Shown here piece after piece: positions 1 through 11,769 of a stretch of DNA of 64,000 nt (the first letter of the stretch is position 1; every line of letters starts with the position of its first letter). The stretch is from Adiantum capillus-veneris. Lineage: Eukaryota; Streptophyta; Polypodiopsida; Polypodiales; Pteridaceae. The notes beneath the pieces were generated by a model, which ran no database searches, had not been told where the DNA came from, and saw only the letters and a program-made list of their open reading frames with translations. Position numbers and translations under genes: made by a program. The stretch is taken from the NCBI GenBank assembly GCA_014529385.2, contig CM043948.1, positions 21,699,951 through 21,763,950 on the forward strand, given 5' to 3'.

Positions 1-881
1 CATTGTCCTGGAGATGTATTTGCAGGTCAACTGATTCTCTAGCAGCAACCTCAGAGTCTAGTGCCTCCCATTCTCCCATCTTCAGATTCCATCTTCTATA
101 GGGAAAGACCATCGACAAGCTTTGCTTCGCAATATGGTATCTGAACACCACCTTGTCAGCAACTAAAGATCTCTTGATTCTATCTCCCTGGTGGTTGACC
201 ACCTTTGTTTCCCATCCAGCTGCAAGAAACCCGTTGAACGCACTTCCCCCTTTGCAAGTCCACATTGTTGGTGTCCTGTGAACACTCTGAAGTCAAAATA
301 TAAACACAAACACATGAAGAGACCATGTTACCATGGCTTTATGGGAACCATAGGTGCACTTCATTGTTGCTTGCACATCCACCTCGATTCTCCTTTTGGT
401 TGCTGCGATCAAGGAACTGTCTGGCTTAGGCCATTCTAAACTCTCCAAGGTTGGCGAGTGAACCATAGATAGATTACCATATCCATTTCGCCTAGGTGTG
501 ACATAGGTATGATCATACAAAAAATTTCACATGAGGCAAGCTCAGAGGACTGACAACCAGCATAGGGCAATTTGCCAAGCTCAGTGTGGATGGCCTCAAA
601 AGTTCCAGTGAAGGACTCTATTGGCTCCCACTCCACAAAATCGGATGGAAAAACATCTGTAAACGTGAACAAAAAGCAATAGAAATCTTACAGTCATCAA
701 AAGCAACACACAAGGCAGAATTACTAAATAGATAACCAAAAAAATTGCAAGAGGAGTAAAAATTACAATTTGCAGGAAACCTCGATGGAGCCATTGCTGT
801 CTCTAGCTTCATTTGTGAAGCAACATACACATGTTGTACCTTTACAAGCCTCTTGCCGTCTTGTGTTTGCTTGAACTCCAT
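1..881 (-). other. Coding-like stretch, unrecognised
   Basis: Read leftward on the minus strand, three segments look more coding-like than their surroundings. One is at about 881-770 (begins MEFKQTQDGKRLVKVQ). One is at about 656-500 (DVFPSDFVEWEPIESF), preceded by a possible AG acceptor at 657-658. The third is open from about 281 to the window edge (ends near DLQIHLQDN), preceded by a possible acceptor near 282. The segments could be exons of one gene running off the left edge, but splice phases between the first two could not be made consistent and no protein family was recognised. It may equally be a decayed gene fragment. Confidence 0.22.
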
Positions 882-999
882 GATTCTTCCCTTCCAATGG
901 TGTGCTCAAGAAGCCATGTGTCTCCTTGAGACCTCGTGTGCACCTCTTGAGCTGGGTTGCATTGTCATCAACATCATTCATTTTAACTCCATCGTCATC

Positions 1000-1135
1000 C
1001 AATATTCATTGTCGTCTTGTACATTGCTGCATGAAATGGAGTCAATGACACTCCTAGGTCATTCACATCACCTAATATCCATTGTCGTCTTGTACATTGC
1101 TACATGAAATGGAGTCAATGACACTCCTAGGTCAT
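1000..1135. repeat. Two-copy tandem repeat, 73-bp period
   Basis: A block beginning ATTGTCGTCTTGTACATTGC at 1008 recurs at 1081 with near identity and again includes the phrase ATGGAGTCAATGACACTCC. The offset is 73 bp and about 1.8 copies are present. Confidence 0.85.
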
Positions 1136-2742
1136 CGAGTACGTGATGATACCATGGGAAATAGTGGCACGACCTGCACACAAACACTTATGATTAGACA
1201 TTGCACATCCATGTTCTCAGTTGTATAAAGAGCAAGAATCTTGATGGTACACAAAGGTGAAGGATGCCACTTACTACTATACTGCTCCACCTGCTTGTTG
1301 ACTTAATGTGGAAGAAATGTTGCAAAGATTGAGAGGGAAGTAGATCCTCTCTAGAGAGCTTAATGGAGAAGGAGCAAGAAACGTGTTGAGGAAAGAAAGA
1401 GGGATGATGTAGCAGAAGGATATGTTGTATTCTTCAGCTTTAGCTAGAGGTGTTTAGTGAAGCCCATGGAGTAATGGAGAACTTCAATTTGAGGAGAATG
1501 CAGCCCTCAAGAATGCAGTAAGCTTGAGGAGGGAAAGGAGGTTCAAACTTCTGCTGCAGAGCTTTTGGGAGGGAAAACTGAAAGGAAGGAAATAGAAACA
1601 AGGTGAAGTGAAGAGAAGTGAGAGATGGTACAGTAGAGAGAGAGGTAGGAAATGATCAGCACCTTTTTGAAGGGGACCCCTTTTAAGAGAGAGGGGGGGA
1701 GAAACCAGAAGTCAGTAAAGAGAGAAAGGATTGGTTTTTACTCAATTATTTAGAGAAAAGCTCTTTTTTTTAATTTATAAGAGATTTTCTCTTTGTATTT
1801 TATAAAAGAGTACAAGTTTGACCAATTAATTTTAGGCCCTTCCATACCCACCATTTCAGTCCACATATCATCCACCCATTTGTCCCTTCCATAATCTCCT
1901 TTTTAATCCCATGGCAAATAAAGAGGCCGCCTTAGACCTCATTCCCTTCCTAATGCCTAACTAATCACTCCAACTAATCCGATACTTTTCTCGTATCCTT
2001 TTCATTGCAATGCATAAATCCCAAATGACTTGCCTCAAAATCCTGCTTCACTCATAGTTGCACAAAAAACCCAAGCGTGCTAGATCAAAATTGAGCCCCA
2101 ACATCTTCCATTTATATACATGTTATGTTCTTATAATTAAAACCATCATGAAAAAATATGATTATAATTTCTTTGGTAATTAGCATCAAATTATATAAGT
2201 CTGTATTCTTAAGTTTTACCATTTGCTAGTTTACAAGAAGCTCTTCAACATCTACAAAGCAACTTAACATTTGACTATAACACAAGGTATGTCATATTTA
2301 AGAATATTTTAAAGACCTATAAAAAACAGATTTTAATATTAATGTTTTGATAACCACAATAAGATCAAAGAGATTTTCTTTCCAAATTAGAATATTAGTA
2401 TAGGCTCAATAGAAATAATATACATATCAATATAAATATAATGAAATCTTAAGGTCACCAAATGTACAAAATCATAATAAAACAATACGTAATTGAAGAT
2501 GAAAACAAATAAACTATTACCTATAAACAAAGCATCCAAACTAAAACAAAAAACAAAGCATACCAAGATGATAAGACACTTACGTAGAAAAACAAACTTA
2601 CTTCCAATTTTTGATATTTCTAATTTAGATCTTGATTCATAGATAAATATTGTTCTAATTGTGGAAACGTATTTTTTACGTATGAAAAACACAACTTAAA
2701 ATATAAAGAAAAAAAGAATACCTATTTACAAGGATATGAATT
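1136..2742. other. No recognisable gene
   Basis: Non-coding stretch. A purine-rich part (about 1330-1740) grades into AT-rich sequence from about 1740. No domain, RNA gene or terminal repeat was recognised. Confidence 0.5.
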
Positions 2743-3246
2743 ATCTAATCCCTATCTAACATCATTCAAAATAACAAACAAGAAAATGTAGAAATTAATA
2801 ACTGCTCCAAATGTTTTCATAACAGCATTAGAGAAAACTATTGGGTAACTTATCACCCAACTTATATTAAAAAAGTATTAACAATGAGTGTACATGAAGT
2901 ACAAATGCTATCTACTTTAGATATCTCTTTAAATATCAGTAAAAAGATAATATCTATAGCCATAGGGAATATAGAAGAAAGATCATTATTAGATAATCCT
3001 CTATTTTCATATCAAAATAGTAATGATTTATTAAATATTCCAACAAAAAGCTCACATGATATAAACACACTATTGCTCTTTCTAGTAAAAAATAATCCAT
3101 TAGTAAAAAAATTATATACTATATATGAACAACCACAAAAAACTTTAGCAATTCCTATAATTTCTTCTAATGCAATTACTACTTTACTAAACAAACATGC
3201 ATCATCTTCTCCTTATGACTTAATGATAATGTATTGTTTTGAATAA
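2743..3246 (+). CDS. Orphan AT-rich reading frame, unknown
   Basis: The frame is open from about 2743 to a TAA at 3244-3246, around 165 codons. The first ATG is at 2884, giving 120 residues. Before the ATG the same frame reads through a Cys-x2-Cys pair (NNCSKC) and NYWVTYHPTYIKKVL. After it the protein is rich in Ile, Leu, Asn and Ser. No family was recognised and no signal peptide or clear membrane segment is evident. The block is very AT-rich, so a chance open frame is less unlikely than usual. The length, and the continuity upstream of the ATG, suggest it may be the remnant of a longer gene, possibly a mobile-element protein. Function unknown. Confidence 0.2.
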
Positions 3247-3319
3247 AATTTTCTAAAATCAACACTTTATGGTTATTAGAAGTATTTTGGTTGTGTATCT
3301 TTAGGGCAGCTCTTAGAGT

Positions 3320-3323
<4 letters not shown>

Positions 3324-3389
<66 letters not shown>
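3324..3389. repeat. (GA)n microsatellite
   Basis: About 33 uninterrupted GA units. Confidence 0.98.
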
Positions 3390-3392
<3 letters not shown>

Positions 3393-3931
3393 GGAAAGAG
3401 ATAACAACCTTATAAATTAAATAAGATCTTTTTTTTATAGGTAATAATATTTGTTAAAAGAAGAAGGATTTCCGAAAAAAACATTGTATCCATTTGGCAT
3501 AACTGATCTAAATTTCTTAATATAAAGTGTTTCTAAGTGATTTACTTTTTCCTTTAATGTTGTTGAATCTATAATTTTGATCGTGAACTGTTTGTTGCAT
3601 GGCTTGTATCTGTAATGTCAATTATCATCAGTTTAATGGGTTGTTTTTTAAATTGTAAAAAATCCTTCTTTTTAGATCATTTGTTTGCCTAATATTTTTT
3701 ATTTATTTATTATACATTGTAATTTATAAATAAAAATCTTACTTTTATTTTTTGGAGTTGTTGATTTTTGAGAAGACTTTGTTTCTATAAAAAGATTAAC
3801 AATTAGACTCCATTAAAATGATTTTGTATGAATTTTATGAGTTTTAGTATAAATATATAAGGTATTTAAATATTTTAAAATGTAGATTGCTATTTTAAAG
3901 TAAACAATGGATTCACATTTGTGTGGAGAGG

Positions 3932-3932
<1 letters not shown>

Positions 3933-4022
<90 letters not shown>
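3933..4022. repeat. (AG)n microsatellite
   Basis: About 45 uninterrupted AG units. It directly abuts the antisense family A LTR fragment that starts near 4026. Confidence 0.98.
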
Positions 4023-4025
<3 letters not shown>

Positions 4026-4029
<4 letters not shown>

Positions 4030-4365
4030 TAACGCTCTCCTATGGCCAAAATGTCAAAAAACAATGATTTAAGCACTCAAAATTAAAGACAAGTCTTGCA
4101 AGCATGAAGTCACAAACCACGACAAAACTTGAAATGCTTACACTTTCATGAAAGAGCAAGAGACAAGAAACTCAATGCACTTTTTGGAATTGAATTTGGA
4201 TTACGCAATCATGAGAAAAGTTGATTACAAATCTAAGTTGCTTGATTGTACATACATAGAGCTCTCTTTTCTCTCCAAAAGATAAGTCTCCTTTTCATAC
4301 TAAAGTTAGTATCTTCTATACCTAGGGCTTTCTAAATGGCCACTGGCCAAGCTCACGTGCGTCTG
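4026..4365 (-). mobile_element. Antisense fragment of a family A LTR
   Basis: The plus-strand phrases CGCTCTCCTATGG, CAATGATTTAAGCACTC, ATACCTAGGG and TCTAAATGGCCACTGG are the reverse complement, in order, of phrases in the family A LTR at about 11340 back to 11025. This is therefore a minus-oriented, diverged LTR piece, cut on its left side by the (AG)n tract. It probably belongs to the same decayed minus-strand element as the protease-like relic at 6640-7440. Confidence 0.7.
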
Positions 4366-6639
4366 AAAAAAACATGAGTCTTCAGTAGTGGAGGAAGCTC
4401 AAGAATCAAGACCCTCTCTCTTCCATGCAATAAGGATTATTCAAATGGCAAAAAAGGAATCAAGCAAGAGATTCACTTGCTTTTTAATTTTTTGTTTCTA
4501 ATGATGGTAGCACTATGTAAACCCAATGAATGAAATCTCAACATTGCTTCCCAAAAGTGGTTGGCAAACATCCTACTAGAGAGAATGCTAAAACTAAGGA
4601 AGTTGAAGCCATTGGTGGACAAGAGGAGAAGGATGCACAGAAGATGACAAACACTCGAGAAAAGATCAATAGAAGAGATTCACAATTAGAGTCCAAAAAA
4701 GACTACCGTACATAGATTACCCTAAGTTTTATTTTGTGATAGCAAATTGGCCTCCACTCCTTGGAGTTATTGTCATTGTTTTGTAGCCTCTTCTGTGGCT
4801 TTGTAATGTGTTGGCAATTTTTCATCACACTGAGAAAAAAGAGTTTCTAGAAATCATCTTTTTGCGTATCATTTTCCTTTATCTTATAGTCAATATTGAT
4901 GTTTAGAGGCTACCACTAGTGAGGTTCATATGTTAGAGAGGGTAGTTAAAATGGTGTCTCTAAGTGGTATGCTTTTGAAGTCCCTCTTGTTGATAGGGGT
5001 CATAGTATTAGCATTCCCTATTCAATACAAGGTGATGTTAATATTCATCCACTTTACCCTTCTTATAGATCATCTTCTTTAATTTTATAGTTGATTGTCA
5101 TGCTCAGAGGTTGACACGAGTGATTTTGCTACCACCAGTGATAGTGATGGTGATGGTGATGGTGATGCCTTACATGGAATAGTTGAAATGGTGTCTAAGT
5201 GGTCCACCGCTGAAGTTCCTCCTAATGATAGGGACAATTGGGCTAGTAGTCCCTATTCAAAACAAGAAGGTAATAGTGATCCACTAACTTCTTCTTCTAG
5301 TATTTCTACATATGCTAGATTTATAGAGGAAAATTTGGTTGATTGTTCATACAGTAACTTGTAAGATTGAAGGTACCACTTGTAGCTGGGATTCTAGGAA
5401 GCTACCAAAAATGGAATCAATGCTACATACAAGCAAAGAATTTGGTTATGGTGTTGAGGATTTGGGTGCAACTAAGTTTACGATTCAAATTAGAAATTTG
5501 GCTGCTTGGCAAGTATGAGGCAACCTTGAATATAGAGCATGAAGAAATTTAGAGTGACCTAGTTGCGACACGCTTCGCTATTATTCTTGATCTCAATAGA
5601 CTTTTGTTGAATTGTATAAATACTAAGTTTAATGGCCCAACATTTGTTTTTTGGAAGCAGCTTATAGAATTTGAGGTGTTGACACGGTTTTATGCTACCT
5701 ACATTGAGAAGGATGCACCCAAGTTCCTTGATTTGTGTCTTCAAAATTTCAATGTTTATGTGTTGACATGTTATATTATATATAAGGCTAGAAATATGTT
5801 GAAAATATGCTTTCCAAATCTTTTTTACAGGGTCAGGTCTATCTATGGATAGGAAATGTGTGCTAAAGATAGAAAGTACACTGCATTGAGGGGCAAGCAT
5901 GTATTTCACAAGAAGATTTCATCATCTTGGAATATCTCTCCCTAGTATAACACTTCAAACATCATAATTCTAGATGATTGAGAGTATAAAATGCTATAGA
6001 ACCCCAAGGGATGTGCTTGTGTGCTGAAGAAAATGAAAGAGAAAAATTCAGTCAAGATGGAAGAATACCTCACAATAATAGTTAAAGTCTAGTTGAGTAG
6101 ATGGCCAGTTTTTGGTGATCAACAACAGTTTGTGAATGAGTAGCCATTGTCGCAAGAGGGATTGAATATGAAAGTAGAGAGATTATTAGAAAGTGAAACC
6201 TTGAATATGTATTGTAGACCATGCACATGGACCTTCTTGCCCAACTACTTTTCCTCCTATAGCATGTTTTTCTATGATGTATGTTAATATGTAAATGATT
6301 TATATTGATGGATTGCAATGAATATAAATGAATTTTGCGGGCAGTAAACATCTTTCCAATTGCAATCTTATTATAGATGCATACAAGAATAAAAGTTTTG
6401 TGTTTGACTGGCTGCTACAAGTATAGCTTCCTAGATAATACTAGGTAGCTACCTTCTACTCAGGTAGCTACCCACTTAATACCTAGTTAGCTTTCGATTC
6501 AACATCCAAGTAGCTTTCATGGTCTTTTGAACATGAATGGAAATAGTCTAACATCTTCTCCTAAATCCTAGGAACAACCTCCTATCAAAATATTAACGTT
6601 TAGACCTGAGGAGGAAAGAAAAACAATGCAAGAGGAGAG
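4366..6639. other. Decayed sequence, probably retroelement interior
   Basis: Lies between a minus-oriented family A LTR fragment and minus-oriented family A protease-like remains, so it is probably the 3' interior of that old element. A short plus-strand frame at 5095-5364, with an Asp/Gly run encoded by repeated GGTGAT, and another at 5604-5852 show no recognisable domain. Confidence 0.35.
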
Positions 6640-7440
6640 AAACACAATGCACTTGATGGAACTTGATTGGAATTACAAGATTGCAAGATATGTTGATTAT
6701 AAAGTAGATCTTCTCACTTTGCTACTTCAGTGTACAACGAGTTCTACGTTTTCAATTCACATCCCTAGAGCTATGATCCTTGAAACTTACTCTCATAGTC
6801 ATTTCCTTTTTACACGAGTAAATATGGTCATAACCACAATCTTGAACCATTTTAAGTTGTTTCATGAATGGAAGTTCCAAAATGACATCAAAATTGTTGT
6901 CTTTACCAAAGTCAACTACTACAAATGTGTGTTTGTACTCAATCTTGAACGTTGTGAATACTATATGTCCTAATATCCCCATAGTCTTTTTAACATGGAC
7001 ATCTGTTGATTGAATATGTGAGTTTTATGTAGACCTGGTTTTCTCCATTTTTTCTAAGTCTCTTTTGTAGCAATGGCTACACTTGCTTTGCTGTCAAGAA
7101 TAGCCAAGGTTTTGAAGTCTTTTTATTCCATAGCCAGCGATGTTGTGTTTCCTTCCTTGTCCTCACAATAACCACCTACTTTGTTGAAAAGTACTAGATC
7201 TATGATATTATCTATGTGTTTTTTCCCTTTATCGTTGATTTCATGTATTTGAATGAAAATTTGATACTGACATTTATGTTTTTTCCCACTTCAGCCCACA
7301 CATGTAGCCTGATTTTCAACAACTTTGCTAACATGTAGTGCATTGAATTGGAGTAGACAAGAACTCTTGTAAACTCCTTGAGGCTATCAATTTGTGCATT
7401 ACTTTCCATGTGATGGTACAAATCTCAATTTCAATTTGGC
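6640..7440 (-). pseudogene. Decayed family A protease-like region
   Basis: On the minus strand, residues around 7400-7290 (KLLKIRLHVWAEVGKNI) align with ELLKIRSHIWDQMGKNM of the large family A element. A block near 7110-7040 reads LAILDSKASVAIATKE against VAILDSGARITIATKE, so the active-site Asp-Ser-Gly has become Asp-Ser-Lys. The open segment at 6752-6982 contains FDVILELPFMKQLKMVQD against FDIILGRPFMRQLKMVQD. Stops and frameshifts separate the blocks. It is an old, inactive relative of the protein at 21142-23346 in the opposite orientation. Confidence 0.85.
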
Positions 7441-7729
7441 TTTGTACTCTAGTGTGTATGATAATAGGATTTTCAATGTGTGTGGTTTGCTCTCTATAAA
7501 ATTCACAGATCCAAGTTTTAGTGTTTGTGCTCTAGTTTTATCTCTATTATGGGAGTAGATTTAGACATCGTCTTTCCGTTCTTAACACTTTTAATCACTT
7601 CCCGTAGCTCATTTATCCATGGCTCCTCTATCTCTAGGATAAGTGCTTGCAAGTGCGATGATGCCCATTCTAGCCCAAACCTCTCTTGTAATTCTAGATT
7701 ATTGAAGAGCTTTCTACTTCAGTTGTAAT

Positions 7730-7842
7730 TTCTAAATTATCCTCTTGACATTATTTTAGTTGTACATTACCATGCGAATTGAAGCTTGATGACATGGTTT
7801 AGAATCCCTAGGGGACTTTTGGATAAACATGTATGAAGCTAC
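7730..7842 (+). mobile_element. Old family A LTR (A0), left piece
   Basis: The end of this piece (TAAACATGTATGAAGCTAC) matches the phrase AACATGCGCTCAAGCTAC of the intact family A LTR (about 11117-11135). The homology resumes at 10434 after the solo LTR. The left boundary is uncertain. Confidence 0.55.
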
Positions 7843-10433
7843 TGATAGCCGTTTTTCGGCTTTCCATAATTGCCATAGTAAGCTACCTCACCCTATCAAA
7901 TCACTCAAACATTTTGGCTATCCCTACCATTTCACTGTACATAGGCGTGTGTGAGTTAGGGAACTTTTCCCATATCTTCTTAAAAATCCTCAATTAGCTA
8001 GTCACTGGGCTAGTTGAGCCAAAAAAATAAAAATATAAAAAATATAAGTATATTATGGCCCATTTGTGTGTAAATATTTCATTGTATATAGGGCCTAAAT
8101 ATAAGGAATTTTCATAATTATTTTGGTATTTATTTAAATATTTCTACCTATGGTGTGTTATTTATGCTATGTACATTGACTCACCATTAACATATTTTTT
8201 CTTACCATTTTGCATACTCTTTATTCCATATAAAAATAATTTCATGCAAGCTTCTCTTATTTTTGGTGCAACTCCATCCAGCAAAAAAAACAAAACTAGT
8301 TTTATTTATGTGTATATTTTTTCACTATTGTGATTTTGCCTTCCTACATCTATTCTCTTTTACTCTCATAAATTAGAACACCAAAAATATTCATCTTTTT
8401 ATGGTAGACTTATAATGAGAGAGATTTATTTTGACCCCTTTATATTTTTTCCACCTATCTTATTTATATTTGACATGTACATATTTTTTAGACCCCTAAA
8501 TATTTGATTTTCTTAGTTGTACTATTCACTTATATCATGATCTCAACAATATCTTCAATTATAGACCTACCAAATAAGGTCAAGGGTATGTGGCATGCAT
8601 GCATGCACCATGGGAAGCTCACTCTTGGAGGTATTCTAAAGAATCATCCAAAGAAGGACCTCACAAGGACCTTGTGCAGTGGAAAAAAAAGTCGGTTTTG
8701 CTGAATTTTTAAAGATCACATGCTCCCCGAATTTTAAAAGGTGTTACAAACAAAAGTTGTAGCTCGTGAGCTAAAATTTTACCTCAAATTTTTTCATATT
8801 TTTTGGAGCTACGAGCTGCGAGCTAGGATTTTATTTGTGGACCCTAGTTTGCCCATGCTATGCAGCCACACTCCCTCTTCCACTTTATCATTTTCCTCTT
8901 TCACACACACTCCTCCCTCTCCTTTCCACTCCCAAACCTGCAACTCCCATGTCCTAATTCACCCTCTTCACCATTGCCACATCTCTCACACCTCCATAGC
9001 CTTCATCCTCCATTTCTACACCCTATGTGTCCCCCTTTCTCTCTACATATATGTCCATATTACCATACTCTCTTCAGCTTTGTAAAGAACTTCAAAAAAT
9101 CAGCAAAAATCCAGGGTTAACCTCTACAAATGAAGTCTTTATCATGAATTTTCTAAGGTTTGAAGATAACATAGCTTCATCGACACGCGTTACTTCGCCA
9201 TGCTGACCGCTTCTTCTACCGGTGCTGTAAAGAGGTGAATGTCAACTTCTCCAAGCTTCAACCTTGCTTTACAAGCTCATCCCTTCTCTAACTTTTCTCA
9301 TCATATATCTCACCATATGGTGAATGATTTTGTAAATATTTTTTAGTGATAAGTACTAACTACTAACCACTAACCTTATTGTAAAATGCATCCTCTACTA
9401 GAGTAGGCGTTCCCAAATTATTCACTCAATCCTCTCTCCTTTCATCCTCAATAATTCTCTTCCCTTGAGCCCACATCCATGTGACTCAAAGGACAAGAGA
9501 GACCCACCCTCATTAAAAAAAATAAAAATATGCATAATCTTTTATTCCTTCAAATAAACTTGATTAGGCCTAATCCTAATCGGGGCTTCTAAAACCTATA
9601 AATAGAGCCCTTCTCTCCCTTGTAAATCATCATATGATCACACTACACCACACCATTCTCAACACATAACACACCACTCTTCAAGCCTAGTTGTGTAGAG
9701 TGTGTGCATTGTGAGTGCTCTATTCCATCACTACACATAGGTGCATGGAGAAGCTTGAAGTTAGTTATGCCATCTAGAGGAATGGAGTGATACTATACTC
9801 TGCAATCACACTTGTAGCATACTCTTGTCCATAAATAAGATTCATAGTTTTGGGTGCAATTGTATGCTGCAACTATGACTCTTCTCTCCAAATTGATTTG
9901 ATAAGTTGGCTCATCAGGTGGTTGAAGGTGTATTGTCCTTGAAGTTTGTTGTGCCATTTCATGCTTGGTGGTTTGAGGGCTTGTTGAATTGTTTGCCAAA
10001 ACTTTCAATTGTAAGAGGGTGCTCGGTGAGAGGGCTCCCATGACCCTAAGACAATTTGTGTATTGGCAACAAGGTCAAGTTTTGTGTTGTCTCTCTATTT
10101 CTCATCAAGCTTTGTGTGCATCTAGTCTTTAAGGCTAAGACTGAGTTAGTCAAGTTGATTTGTGCGCTTTACCTCTCTCTGGCGTGGTGAATGTTTGTGT
10201 TTGGTGTGTGTGGCTATGTTGCATTCCCCTCTCTTTGTGCGTTTGAGTACAAGGAGATTTCACATGCATCCTAGTTCGCATCTACAACTAGGTGGTGCCC
10301 CTTTTCTTGTTTGATTTCTGGCTGTGGGTTGTTGTTGTCTCTGATTGTGCTTGCCCCAACCCCATTAGCAGCACGGGAGCCTCGAAGGGTGTTTAGAGGC
10401 CGCTCTTCTTGTTGCCCGCCTCGGACCGCCTCA
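7843..10433 (+). mobile_element. Solo LTR, family B, copy 1
   Basis: A 2591-bp unit beginning TGATAGCCG and ending CCGCCTCA, flanked by the 4-bp duplication CTAC (7839-7842 and 10434-10437). A second copy lies at 55423-58141 with its own duplication, which fixes the ends precisely. The TG...CA termini, lack of inverted terminal repeats and a TATA box (CTATAAATAG at about 9595) near two thirds of its length are what an LTR with U3, R and U5 would show. No coding domain was found. I infer a solo LTR left by recombination between the two LTRs of a larger element; a complete small non-autonomous element is the alternative. Confidence 0.8.
9594..9606 (+). promoter_or_regulatory. TATA box inside family B LTR
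   Basis: CTATAAATAG followed by a CT-rich stretch and ACACCACACC, a plausible U3/R promoter. The equivalent in copy 2 is GCTATAAAAGG at about 57136. Confidence 0.6.
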
Positions 10434-10845
10434 CTACAAACACATATAACTATTTTGTAATCATCATATCTTTCTACCTAGTAATCCAAATCAAGTTTAA
10501 CAAGTGCATCATGTTTCTCTTCTCTTCATCTTTCTATTGAGTGTGTTTCATTGTTAGTTTGGTTGAAGTTCACAATTATGTTATGTCAGCTAACATCTTC
10601 TATTTTGATTATATTGTTAGGTGATAATGCTAACTTTCTGATAGGACTATTCTTATAGTCTTAAGAGATGCCATGGATCACCACTTATATACATGTTTTG
10701 TTGACTTGAAAAATGATGGGTCACGATTCATGTACCTCTCAAAAATAAAGAGTTAGGGTCTTGATAGCTTCTATTGGTCCCTGCCTATAGTCTCTTAGAG
10801 TTCCATACTGTTTTGAGCTCATTTAACTAAGAAACCATCAATTAG
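10434..10845 (+). mobile_element. Old family A LTR (A0), middle piece
   Basis: Homologous in order to the LTR at about 11145-11500. Examples are GTAATCATCAT against GTAATCATCGC, and GTGTTTCATTGTTAGTTTGG against the region around CATTTTCAGTTTTGTTGAGG. It joins the piece ending at 7842, apart from the CTAC duplication. On the right it is interrupted by the full family A element at the target ATTAG. Confidence 0.7.
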
Positions 10846-11750
10846 TGTTTGAGGATAGATCAAACGGGCGTGCAACTGGCCGGACACCAAATTTGTACTC
10901 ACATTTGTACTCTATTAGTTTTCCGAGCTAGTGTACTACTACTCTGTGTAAATCCTCATTCCAGAGTAATGGATCAATTCCCTGAATTGTAATGCTGTAA
11001 TTTGTAAAGGTCCATGTGAACCAACCACTGGCCATTTAGAATGTCTTAGGTATAAATGTCAATAACCTTAATGTGAAAGGGAGGATTATCTTTAGAGAAG
11101 AAGGGAGCTCAAAAAACATGCGCTCAAGCTACGAGCTGCTCCAAACTTGTAATCATCGCAGCTCATGAATGGGTAATCAGATTTCATTTCCAAAACTTGC
11201 AATGTGTTCCTCTCTCTTTGCTCTTTAATTCAAGTGTAAGCATTTTCAGTTTTGTTGAGGTTCGCAACTACGTATCTGTGAGCTGTAATTGCAAATTTGA
11301 GTGCTTAAATCATTGTTTTTAGTCGTTTTCACTATAGGAGAGTGTTCTTCGACCATAGGACAACGTTTCTGGCATGATTTGTTGCAGTTTTCATGACCTT
11401 TTTCATGATGGATCTTGATTTTGGTACCTTGTTGGATTGCGACTAGACTTGCTATGATAGTGCCCCTAGGTGTCCTAAACCTCCTCCTAAAGTTTCGTTG
11501 TATTTCGAGTCCATTAGAGTGTCGAAATGGCGTGATGACCTAGAGTTGTGAGAAAGGACATAGGCAGATTTTCTTGATCATTGAGTGTTGGTTTGCTTGT
11601 TGAGTTGGTGTGTTTGCTTGTTAACACTTCTTGAGATTGATGATCTCAAACAATCTCCGTACCCTATCCGAGTCACTTTCCCTGAGTAATGACATTATGT
11701 TAGTGCCAGGAAGCTATGTTGCAGACGTCCGTCACGTCGATCCGCTAACA
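10846..11750 (+). repeat. 5' LTR of family A element
   Basis: A 905-bp direct repeat of 25897-26812, beginning TGTTTGAGGA and ending CGCTAACA. The two LTRs differ by many scattered substitutions and small indels, so this insertion is much older than family C. Confidence 0.93.
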
Positions 11751-11751
11751 T

Positions 11752-11769
11752 TGGCCCCGTTGTTGGGGA
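11752..11769 (+). promoter_or_regulatory. Primer binding site, tRNA-Asp-like
   Basis: TGGCCCCGTTGTTGGGGA starts one base after the LTR. It differs at three positions from the complement of plant tRNA-Asp 3' ends (TGGCGCCGTTGCCGGGGA) used by Tat/Athila-type elements. A shorter diverged copy of the same site lies near 27040. Confidence 0.75.

Noticed and set aside
2387-2692. Minus-strand 101-codon frame rich in Phe and Ile
   Set aside because: AT-rich composition alone explains it. No domain and no continuity beyond the ATG.
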